Shown here one piece after another: positions 1-5,894 of a DNA stretch of 10,369 nucleotides. A program made the position numbers and the translations under genes. Origin of the DNA: Desulfurobacteriaceae bacterium (GTDB taxonomy: Bacteria > Aquificota > Aquificia > Desulfurobacteriales > Desulfurobacteriaceae); assembly GCA_027064485.1 (NCBI GenBank), contig JAMOPR010000191.1, positions 1 through 10,369 on the forward strand, read 5' to 3'. Positions within the stretch are counted from its first letter, which is position 1; the number at the start of each line of letters is the position of its first letter. The notes below the pieces were generated by a model. That model saw only the letters and a program-made list of their open reading frames with translations, did not search any database and was not told the origin of the DNA.

Positions 1-1
1 A

Positions 2-3000
2 GAGTCTTTGGCTGAAGATATCAAGAGGCACAAAGTAAAAACCGTTTTCTTACCTTCCTGGGATGTTCCTCCTTTGGATATTTCATCTCCGTTGTCGCTA
101 TACCAGTTTAAGAGGTTGTTTGCGCTTTATAGGTTGATAGAAGATTATCCACAGGTTGTTGTTTCAACTCCTCAAGCACTTATGCAGAAGGTTCTTCCTC
201 CGGAAGTTTTGATAGAGAGGGTTTTGTCTTTTAAAAGGGGGAGGGAGATAAACTACGATGACCTTTCTGAGATGCTATCTTCTATGGGATATAGAAGAGT
301 TGAAAGTGAGCCTGAAGAGGGGGAGTTTTCTATTAAAGGTGATTGCGTTGAAGTGGTGATGCCTCTGGGCGGTAGAGTCCTTGTAGAACTTTTTGGTGAT
401 GAGGTTGAAAGGATAATAGTTGATGGGGAGGAGAGAGAAAAGGTTGAGGTATTTCCTCTTCTTGAAGTTCCGATGGATAAAGAGACGTTGAAAGAGATTG
501 AAAAACTTTATCCTGAAATTGCTGAAAAGCATATGATTTTGGGAGAGCTCAGCGGGGCAGATAAAGTTCTTCCGGAGATTTTTTCACTTGTTTCTGTAAA
601 AGATTACCTGAGTTCAGGCTTGACTGTAGTTTTGATAGAGCCTGACCAAGTAAGAACGGTTTCTGAAAGTTTTCTGCGACAGGTGAAGGAAAATTATGAA
701 ATTTTGAAGAAAGAGGGGATTCCTGCATCAAAACCGGAAAAGTTTGTAGAAGAAGCGTGGTTTAGCAATTACGATTTTGTGATATACGAAAAGCCGGTGA
801 ACGGCGGAATTAATTTCGGGATTAAGCCGCTACCCAGCGTGTCTGAAGAAAACGTAAAGGAAATTTTCGGTCAGCTTTCAGGTTATGAGGTTAAGGTTAT
901 AGTTGCAACGGAGACTTTCAGGCAGGAAGTTGAGAAAGTGCTGGGGAAGTTACCTCTAAAGGCTTCTGTGGAAAAGGGGGTATCTTCCGGTGGTTTTAGA
1001 CTGGATGAGGAGAAAGTGGCGTGGGTGGTGGAGGGGGATTTTCTCCCAGAGGTTAAGCAGAGAAAAGAAGATATAACGGCGCTTGAACCGGGAACGTTGG
1101 TAGTCCATAGGGACTACGGTATAGGGATATTTCAAGGAATAGTAAGCAGGAATATAGCTGGGAAGACTTACGATTTTATTGAAATAGAATACGCCGGCGG
1201 AGAGAAGTTGTTTGCTCCGTTTACTCAGATAGACCGAATATACAAATATTCAGGTTACAAAGGTAAATCTCCCAAGCTTGATAAGTTAGGGGGCACGTCC
1301 TGGAAAAACTTAGAAAAGAAAATTAAAGCTTCTCTTATTAAATTTGCAAAAGAGCTGGCAGAGCTTTACAAGGAAAGGAAAAGCACTAAAGGAGAAAGTT
1401 TAAAGGGCGACGAAAACCTTTTAAGAGAATTTGAAAAACGCTTTCCTTATCGTTTAACTCCCGACCAGGCTAAAGCGATAAAGGACGTTTACAGAGATAT
1501 GGAATCAGAAAAGCCTATGGACAGACTCATTTGTGGAGACGTCGGCTACGGTAAAACTGAAGTTGCTATGAGAGCAGCAATGAAGGCTGTAACTTCTGGC
1601 AAACAAGTAGCAGTTATAGCTCCCACAACGGTTTTGGTTGACCAGCATTATAGGACGTTTAAAAAGAGATTTAAAGGTTTCCCTGTAAACATAGAAGTTA
1701 TTTCACGATTTAAATCGAAAAAAGAGCAAAAAGAGATTCTGGAAAGGTTGGAAAAGGGTGAGATAGACATTATTATCGGCACTCACAGGCTTACACAGGA
1801 TGACGTTAAGTTTAAAGATTTGGGGCTTCTCATAATAGATGAAGAACACAAGTTTGGCGTAAAGACGAAAGAGAAGTTAACCAAGCTAAAAAAGAACATT
1901 GATGTTTTGTATCTTTCTGCTACTCCAATTCCGAGGACTCTTTACTCTGCTCTTTCGGGGTTTAGAGACATTTCTGTTATAGAGACGCCGCCGCCCGGTA
2001 GGAGAGGAACGAAAATAGTTGTTTCAAAGTATTCCGATAGGATTTTAAAAACGGCGATAGAAAGAGAACTGGAAAGGAACGGACAGGTTTTTATCGTTCA
2101 AAACGACATAGAAGAGCTTGAGCCGCTGAAAGTAAAGGTGGAAGAAATGTTTCCTTCTGTTCCCGTTGAAATAGTTCATGGACAGATGAGGTCAGACAAA
2201 ATAGAAAAAATAATGCATAACTTTTTTGAAGGGAAGATAAAAATTTTGATTTCTACTTCAATAGTTGAATCGGGGCTCGACGTTCCGTCTGCAAATACGT
2301 TGATAGTCATAGGAGCAGAAAGATTTGGATTATCTCAGCTTTATCAGCTTAAAGGTAGGGTAGGAAGAGGAATAGAAAAAGGCTATTGTTATTTGCTTAT
2401 TTCACCGAAGGCAAGGCTAACGCCTGAAGCGGTAAAAAGGCTTGAAGCGATGAAAAAACTTTCACCTTTGGGTGGGGGATTTCAGTTAGCAGTTAAAGAC
2501 CTTGAAATAAGGGGAGCCGGAACGCTGTTAGGTCCAAAACAGAGCGGTTACGTTAACACAATAGGGCTTGACCTGTATCTCAAGCTTTTTGAAGAGGTTT
2601 CGAGAGAGAAAGAGGAAGAAGACGTCAAAATAACGCTACCTTGGGAGGCATTCGTTCCCGAAGATTACGTAGAAGACGTGAAAGAGCGTGTGAGGATATA
2701 CTCCGAACTGGCATCTTCAGGAAATCCTGATGAAGCTGTTAAAAAACTTAAAGAAATCCACGGTTACGTTCCAGACCCCGTGATTAACATCTTTAAAACT
2801 ATGAAACTTAAAAAGTTAGCAAAACAGATAGGGATAAAAGAAATTGTTGTTTCTCCTTCTGGTAAAGCGATAATTTCTTTTGGTGATATGCCTAACATTC
2901 ATGGAGAAAAGTTGGTTGAAGTGGTAAAGAACAGAGGAGCGACCTTTACACCAGAAAGGAAGCTTTACGTGGATGTAAAAGATTTTGACGACCTTATATC

Positions 3001-3025
3001 TTTTCTTGAGGAGTTAAAGGAGTGA
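2..3025 (+). CDS. mfd: Transcription-repair coupling factor Mfd (5' partial)
   Basis: Mfd is a DNA translocase that recognises RNA polymerase stalled at a lesion, pushes it off and recruits UvrA for nucleotide excision repair. The frame is open to the left edge; by comparison with E. coli Mfd (1148 aa) roughly the first 50-70 residues are missing. Numbering from the TTG at 8: the UvrB-like N-terminal module covers about 1-150. The CarD-like RNA polymerase-interaction domain starts near 359 (LEPGTLVVHRDYGIGIF). Walker A is GDVGYGKT at 510-517, the DEEH box at 611-614, SATPIPRT at 637-644, GLDVPSAN from 756 and QLKGRVGRG at 780-788. The RecG-like TRG segment (DLEIRGAGTLLGPKQSG) follows, then a C-terminal Mfd domain to residue 1005. 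All helicase motifs are intact. The TTG at 8 is not the real start, because the homologous region begins upstream. The stop overlaps the next gene by four bases, suggesting co-translation. Confidence 0.97.
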   Translation, partial: ESLAEDIKRHKVKTVFLPSWDVPPLDISSPLSLYQFKRLFALYRLIEDYPQVVVSTPQALMQKVLPPEVLIERVLSFKRGREINYDDLSEMLSSMGYRRVESEPEEGEFSIKGDCVEVVMPLGGRVLVELFGDEVERIIVDGEEREKVEVFPLLEVPMDKETLKEIEKLYPEIAEKHMILGELSGADKVLPEIFSLVSVKDYLSSGLTVVLIEPDQVRTVSESFLRQVKENYEILKKEGIPASKPEKFVEEAWFSNYDFVIYEKPVNGGINFGIKPLPSVSEENVKEIFGQLSGYEVKVIVATETFRQEVEKVLGKLPLKASVEKGVSSGGFRLDEEKVAWVVEGDFLPEVKQRKEDITALEPGTLVVHRDYGIGIFQGIVSRNIAGKTYDFIEIEYAGGEKLFAPFTQIDRIYKYSGYKGKSPKLDKLGGTSWKNLEKKIKASLIKFAKELAELYKERKSTKGESLKGDENLLREFEKRFPYRLTPDQAKAIKDVYRDMESEKPMDRLICGDVGYGKTEVAMRAAMKAVTSGKQVAVIAPTTVLVDQHYRTFKKRFKGFPVNIEVISRFKSKKEQKEILERLEKGEIDIIIGTHRLTQDDVKFKDLGLLIIDEEHKFGVKTKEKLTKLKKNIDVLYLSATPIPRTLYSALSGFRDISVIETPPPGRRGTKIVVSKYSDRILKTAIERELERNGQVFIVQNDIEELEPLKVKVEEMFPSVPVEIVHGQMRSDKIEKIMHNFFEGKIKILISTSIVESGLDVPSANTLIVIGAERFGLSQLYQLKGRVGRGIEKGYCYLLISPKARLTPEAVKRLEAMKKLSPLGGGFQLAVKDLEIRGAGTLLGPKQSGYVNTIGLDLYLKLFEEVSREKEEEDVKITLPWEAFVPEDYVEDVKERVRIYSELASSGNPDEAVKKLKEIHGYVPDPVINIFKTMKLKKLAKQIGIKEIVVSPSGKAIISFGDMPNIHGEKLVEVVKNRGATFTPERKLYVDVKDFDDLISFLEELKE

Positions 3026-3663
3026 GGAAAACTTTAGTTTTTCTGTTAATTCTCCTGTTGTTTCCTTCTTTAGTTTTGTGTCAAACGGAAAAGATATTTG
3101 ATTATTCAAAAGCGGGAAAAATAGATAAAGTGAAAGCTGAATTGGAAAGGGGAGTATCTCCAAACGTAAGGGATAGATTCAACCGCACTCCGCTTTTTTA
3201 CGCTGTGGACAGCAGAAACGTTAATTTAGTTGATTTACTGCTAAAGAAAGGGGCTGACCCGAACGTAAAAGATATCTACGGTATGACACCTTTAGATGAA
3301 GCGATAGTTGTTAACAATATAAAAGCGGCGAAACTTCTTGTGGATAACGGCGCAGATGTGAACAGTAAGGATAAGTTCGGATATACTCCTCTTCACTATT
3401 GCGGTATGTATGCGAGATTGACAATAGCGAAACTGTTGATAAATCACGGTGCGGATGTGAACGCAAAAGATTTTGAGGGAAATACGCCTTTACATTTGTG
3501 TGCACGAAATAGAGATTGCTTTTGGTCTGCTCTATACCTTCTTCGGAAAGGGGCGAACCTTAACGCAAAAAACAAAGAAGGGGAAACTCCAGTGGATGTT
3601 GCAAAAAAATTTAGTAACTGGAAGTTTTTAAGGGCAGTTCGATATTTTAAGAGACGTCGTTAG
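3022..3663 (+). CDS. Exported ankyrin-repeat protein
   Basis: This is a 213-residue protein with an N-terminal signal peptide: MRK, then a hydrophobic stretch at about residues 4-19, with likely cleavage after Cys20 (VLC-Q). The Cys20 context (LVLC) is a poor lipobox, so a soluble periplasmic protein is more likely than a lipoprotein. The rest is ankyrin repeats with a 33-34 residue period: an N-cap at about 25-50, then repeats beginning near 54 (RTPLFYAV), 87 (GMTPLDEA), 120 (GYTPLHYC) and 153 (GNTPLHLC), and a partial one from 187 (GETPVDVA). Each carries the GADxN turn. The C-terminus is strongly basic (RYFKRRR). Ankyrin repeats bind proteins; the partner cannot be read from sequence. The GTG start overlaps the mfd stop (GTGA), with GAGGAG at 3008-3013 eight bases upstream. 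It therefore probably rides on the mfd transcript, though its cellular compartment differs from that of Mfd. Confidence 0.9.
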   Translation: MRKTLVFLLILLLFPSLVLCQTEKIFDYSKAGKIDKVKAELERGVSPNVRDRFNRTPLFYAVDSRNVNLVDLLLKKGADPNVKDIYGMTPLDEAIVVNNIKAAKLLVDNGADVNSKDKFGYTPLHYCGMYARLTIAKLLINHGADVNAKDFEGNTPLHLCARNRDCFWSALYLLRKGANLNAKNKEGETPVDVAKKFSNWKFLRAVRYFKRRR

Positions 3664-4005
3664 TTACTTAGCGTTAGGTGCTGGTTCGCTGTCAACTGTA
3701 TACCAGTTTTCGTGAACGTGAATGATTTTGCCGTCTTTGGTTTTTACCTCATAATCGGAGTCTGCCTGCACTGTATGGGTGTTTTCCCTATCGTTTCCTA
3801 AAACGTAACCTAATATTCCTCCTGCAACTGCTCCGTAGATGGCAGCGTCTTTTGCAGACGATTTGTAATGTTTATGGGTAGCAGCTCCAACTGCTGCACC
3901 TCCTAAAGCTCCTAAAAGGGAGGCATCAGTTTTTGATACGGGAGCCGAGGCGCATGCGGTTAGGACTAATGGCAGGAAGCTAAGTAGAGCTGTTAAGGTT
4001 CTCAT
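3664..4005 (-). CDS. Glycine-zipper outer-membrane-type lipoprotein
   Basis: This 113-residue protein has a lipoprotein signal peptide (MRTLTALLSFLPLVLTAC). The lipobox is LTAC, with Cys18 as the lipidated residue. Residues 19-20 are Ala-Ser, with no Asp at +2, which fits outer-membrane sorting in Gram-negative cells. Two small-residue, glycine-rich segments follow (about 30-43, LLGALGGAAVGAAT; and 54-70, AAIYGAVAGGILGYVLG), typical of glycine-zipper 2TM envelope proteins. The C-terminal 40 residues are polar and carry two His (HVHENW). Proteins of this type are small membrane-associated envelope components; a specific role cannot be assigned. The start is well supported: GGAG lies seven bases before the ATG, and this start is needed for the signal peptide. 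The start lies inside the end of the spoVG gene (26-base overlap), so translation is probably coupled. Its stop directly abuts the stop of the converging ankyrin gene. Confidence 0.85.
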   Translation of the reverse strand: MRTLTALLSFLPLVLTACASAPVSKTDASLLGALGGAAVGAATHKHYKSSAKDAAIYGAVAGGILGYVLGNDRENTHTVQADSDYEVKTKDGKIIHVHENWYTVDSEPAPNAK

Positions 4006-4282
4006 TATATTTCTCCATAACGCGGTTAAATTCGTCTAAAACCTTTCTACGTATGTGTAAATATAGGTCTTTGCTTAATGGGTTAACAAGTGGAACGAAT
4101 TCTCCGTTTTTACTTTTTCTCAGCGGCATTTGGATAAAGTATCCATTGTTAGAGTAAACGATTTTTATGTCTTTAATTTCCAAGACATCGTTCAATTTGA
4201 TGTTGGCAACGGCTTTAACGTTGCCTCCTATACCTGAAGTGTCAAAGGGAAAAATCCTCACCTCCGTTACCTCTATCCCCAT
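3980..4282 (-). CDS. spoVG: SpoVG family nucleic-acid-binding regulator
   Basis: From the ATG at 4282 this encodes 100 residues matching the SpoVG family across its length: IEVTEVRIFPF at the N-terminus, KAVANIKLNDVLEIKDIKI, then NNGYFIQMPLRKSKNGEF and VNPLSKDL, and a C-terminal helix (RRKVLDEFNRVMEKY). SpoVG proteins bind DNA and RNA. In Bacillus the protein affects septation and sporulation, and in other bacteria it acts as a general regulator. The start is uncertain. The ATG at 4282 gives the normal family length but has no Shine-Dalgarno sequence; it lies 33 bases beyond the upstream gene's stop, so reinitiation is plausible. An in-frame ATG at 4375 has GGAG nine bases upstream. It would add 31 basic residues and overlap the upstream gene by 61 bases. 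Identity as SpoVG is firm; its target here is unknown. Confidence 0.9.
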   Translation of the reverse strand: MGIEVTEVRIFPFDTSGIGGNVKAVANIKLNDVLEIKDIKIVYSNNGYFIQMPLRKSKNGEFVPLVNPLSKDLYLHIRRKVLDEFNRVMEKYNENLNSST

Positions 4283-4314
4283 AACCGGCAGGCGTTCTAT
4301 TTTTTTTCTATCCT

Positions 4315-4743
4315 TTACTTTATTGACACACCTTCCTTTATTGATTGGTAAATTTTGTTTCCCTGTTCTTTCCATCTGTTTAATCTCCGTTCCGATATAA
4401 CTTGTATGGGAACGTAAACGCCTGTTTCTTCGTAAACTCTCATTCCAGCTTCCATAACGGGTTTGACTGCTTCCCTTTCATCCTGAACGAGGACAAAGAC
4501 TTCCATCTCTCCATCGTTAACGTTTACTTTTATATCAACAATCGATACAACAGACAACTTTTCGGAGAACAGCTTCAAAGCTTCTTTTTTTCTTTCATCT
4601 ACGGGTATTTCATTCCACCATTTGGGGAAATTTTCGTGAGCGTTTTCGACGTAAACAACTATAGCTTCAGCACCTTCGTTCAGATTAATAGGTTCAGCAG
4701 GCACGAATACTCCGTTTTTAAATACAGCTTTAACTGTTTTCAT
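4315..4743 (-). CDS. DUF104/AF2212-like domain fused to degenerate MNT-type nucleotidyltransferase
   Basis: This is a 142-residue protein in two parts. Residues 1-33 match the AF2212-like (DUF104) antitoxin fold: MKTVKAVFKNGVFVPAEPI, then NLNEGAEAIVVYVE. That domain usually occurs alone as the antitoxin of a PIN toxin. After a linker with FPKWW at 39-43, residues about 50-142 resemble a minimal nucleotidyltransferase: a leading helix (KKEALKLFSEKLS), paired strands, a helix (EAVKPVMEAGMRVYEETG), and the characteristic tail (VYVPIQVISERRLNRW, then IYQSIKEGVSI). The catalytic GSxxxG loop is missing. Where active enzymes have DxD followed by hydrophobics, this protein reads GEMEVFVLV (78-86), that is, ExE. 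I therefore infer a non-catalytic domain. No PIN or HEPN toxin gene is adjacent. The ATG has AGGG seven bases upstream. It is first in a - strand cluster with spoVG and a lipoprotein gene. The N-terminal assignment is fairly firm; the C-terminal one is by pattern. Confidence 0.65.
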   Translation of the reverse strand: MKTVKAVFKNGVFVPAEPINLNEGAEAIVVYVENAHENFPKWWNEIPVDERKKEALKLFSEKLSVVSIVDIKVNVNDGEMEVFVLVQDEREAVKPVMEAGMRVYEETGVYVPIQVISERRLNRWKEQGNKIYQSIKEGVSIK

Positions 4744-4794
4744 AGCCTTTCCCTAAAGAAAAAGTTCGTTTAGGTTAAAATTAAGCGTTAGTTT

Positions 4795-4802
4795 GGGGAG
4801 GG
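4795..4802 (+). promoter_or_regulatory. Ribosome binding site deciding the cdd start
   Basis: A GGGGAGGG run ends five bases before the TTG at 4808. This spacing selects that codon over the in-frame TTG at 4793, which would place the ribosome site inside the coding region. A TAAAAT candidate -10 box at 4776-4781 would put the transcript start near 4788. That also leaves no room for a ribosome site ahead of 4793. I see no good -35 box. Confidence 0.75.
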
Positions 4803-4807
4803 AAAAG

Positions 4808-5182
4808 TTGTTTGAAAGGCTTTTGAAAGAGGCAAAGAATTACGTTAAAAGGAGTTATTCTCCTTATTCACGATTCAGGGTGGTAGCTTTGTTATTTGGC
4901 GGAGATGGGACTGTGGCAGGAGTAAACGTTGAGAATGCTTCTTACGGTTTAACTATGTGTGCCGAAAGGTGTGCAGTATTCAGAGCGGTTGCTGAAGGTA
5001 AAAAAAACTTTGAAGGAATTTTTATCTACTCTCCGGACGGAATGCCGTATCCCTGCGGCGCCTGCAGACAGGTTTTGAGGGAGTTTTTTACAGAAAACTT
5101 TAAAGTAATAGTGACAGATGGCAGAAAGAAGGACACATTTAAATTGGGAGAATTATTGCCTTATACATTTACTCTGAAATAG
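4808..5182 (+). CDS. cdd: Cytidine deaminase (short, tetrameric type)
   Basis: The enzyme hydrolytically deaminates cytidine and deoxycytidine to uridine and deoxyuridine in cytosolic pyrimidine salvage. From the TTG at 4808 it has 124 residues, close to the roughly 130 of the homotetrameric class. The zinc site is complete. The CAE motif sits in NASYGLTMCAERCAVF (Cys51 as ligand, Glu53 as proton shuttle), and PCGACRQ supplies Cys83 and Cys86. The FEGIFIYSPDG strand and the YSPYSRFRV segment near the N-terminus (YSPYS...V) are also typical. The start at 4808 is chosen for the strong GGGGAGGG ribosome site. The gene diverges from the DUF104-type gene across a short gap. A response regulator follows 13 bases after its stop, so the two are probably co-transcribed, although no functional link is known. 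Nothing looks damaged. Confidence 0.95.
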   Translation: MFERLLKEAKNYVKRSYSPYSRFRVVALLFGGDGTVAGVNVENASYGLTMCAERCAVFRAVAEGKKNFEGIFIYSPDGMPYPCGACRQVLREFFTENFKVIVTDGRKKDTFKLGELLPYTFTLK

Positions 5183-5195
5183 TAGGAGGTTTTGC

Positions 5196-5867
5196 ATGCT
5201 CGTTCTGTTGGCGGAAGACGACAGAGATTTGGGAGATTTGCTGAAATACAACCTTGAGAAGAACCACTTTAAAGTTGACTGGGTTTTGGACGGAAAAGAA
5301 GCTGCCGATAGAGTTGAAAAAATTAGATACGATTTAGCCATTTTAGACCTGATGCTTCCCGAGCTTGACGGTTTGGAGATATGTAAAAGGATAAGGGAGA
5401 GTTCTAAAAACAGGGATATACCCGTAATAATGCTTACGGCGCTTTCAAGTGAAGATACAAAACTGAAAGGTTTTTCAGCAGGAGCAGATGATTACGTTAC
5501 AAAGCCTTTCAGTATGAAGGAACTTCTGGCGCGTATAGAGGCTGTTTTAAGAAGGGCAGGGCACGTAAAGAAGGACGTTTTAGAGTTTGAAGGAATAAAG
5601 CTTGACAGGAAATCCAAGTCTGTTACCGTTGATGGAGAGCCTATATATCTGACGAAAACAGAGCTGCAGCTTTTAGAGTTTTTCCTTGAACATCCTGAAG
5701 AGTTATTTTCAAGGGAAGAACTACTGGAAAAAATCTGGGGAGCAGACCACAACGAAACTACGAGAACTGTTGACGTTTACATCAGCAGATTGAGGAAGAA
5801 GTTGGGAAGTAAAGGCAAATATCTAAAAACGCTTCCGCGCTTGGGATACAAGTTAACTAAGGAATAA
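5196..5867 (+). CDS. OmpR/PhoB-type response regulator
   Basis: This is a 223-residue two-domain transcription factor of a two-component system. The receiver domain (about 1-118) has the acidic pocket Asp8/Asp9 (AEDD), the phospho-acceptor Asp51 in LAILDLMLPELDG, Thr81 in IMLTA, and Lys103 in the KPF motif, so it should be phosphorylated normally. A short linker leads to a winged-helix DNA-binding domain (about 125-223) with LTKTELQLLEFFLEHPEELFSREELL split over its first helices, the recognition region RTVDVYISRLRKKLG, and the wing LPRLGYKL. GGAGG lies six bases before the ATG. It follows cdd closely and ends at a hairpin terminator. No histidine kinase gene is next to it on either side, so its sensor must be elsewhere. 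The regulon cannot be inferred; PhoB-, PhoP- and DrrA-like annotations are all possible. Confidence 0.95.
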   Translation: MLVLLAEDDRDLGDLLKYNLEKNHFKVDWVLDGKEAADRVEKIRYDLAILDLMLPELDGLEICKRIRESSKNRDIPVIMLTALSSEDTKLKGFSAGADDYVTKPFSMKELLARIEAVLRRAGHVKKDVLEFEGIKLDRKSKSVTVDGEPIYLTKTELQLLEFFLEHPEELFSREELLEKIWGADHNETTRTVDVYISRLRKKLGSKGKYLKTLPRLGYKLTKE

Positions 5868-5886
5868 CCCCCTCAAAAGAGGGGGT
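5867..5886. terminator. Hairpin terminator between convergent genes
   Basis: An 8-bp perfect stem, ACCCCCTC paired with GAGGGGGT, closes an AAAA loop. It starts at the last base of the response-regulator stop codon. An A/T-rich tract (ATTTATTATT) follows on the + strand. On the - strand it lies 8 bases past the tig stop and is followed by TATTCC, a weak U-tract. It probably stops both transcripts, more efficiently on the + side. Confidence 0.8.
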
Positions 5887-5894
5887 ATTTATTA

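Noticed and set aside
275..731. Antisense open frames inside mfd
   Set aside because: Their translations are low-complexity (rich in Phe, Ser, Asn), with no recognisable domain or ribosome site, and they lie wholly within a well-conserved gene.
3022..3084. Lipoprotein signal in the ankyrin protein
   Set aside because: Cys20 ends the hydrophobic core, but the residues before it (LVL) do not include the small residue needed at -1.
4297..4310. Programmed frameshift at the A8 run joining the DUF104-type gene to SpoVG
   Set aside because: The upstream gene's stop (4315-4317) precedes the run in the direction of translation, so slippage there could not fuse the two.
4167..4773. + strand open frames opposite spoVG and the DUF104-type gene
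   Set aside because: They are Phe/Ser-rich mirror frames of genes with clear family matches on the other strand, and have no credible start signals.
4793..4807. Upstream TTG start for cdd at 4793
   Set aside because: It would place the GGGGAGGG ribosome site inside the coding region and has no ribosome site of its own.
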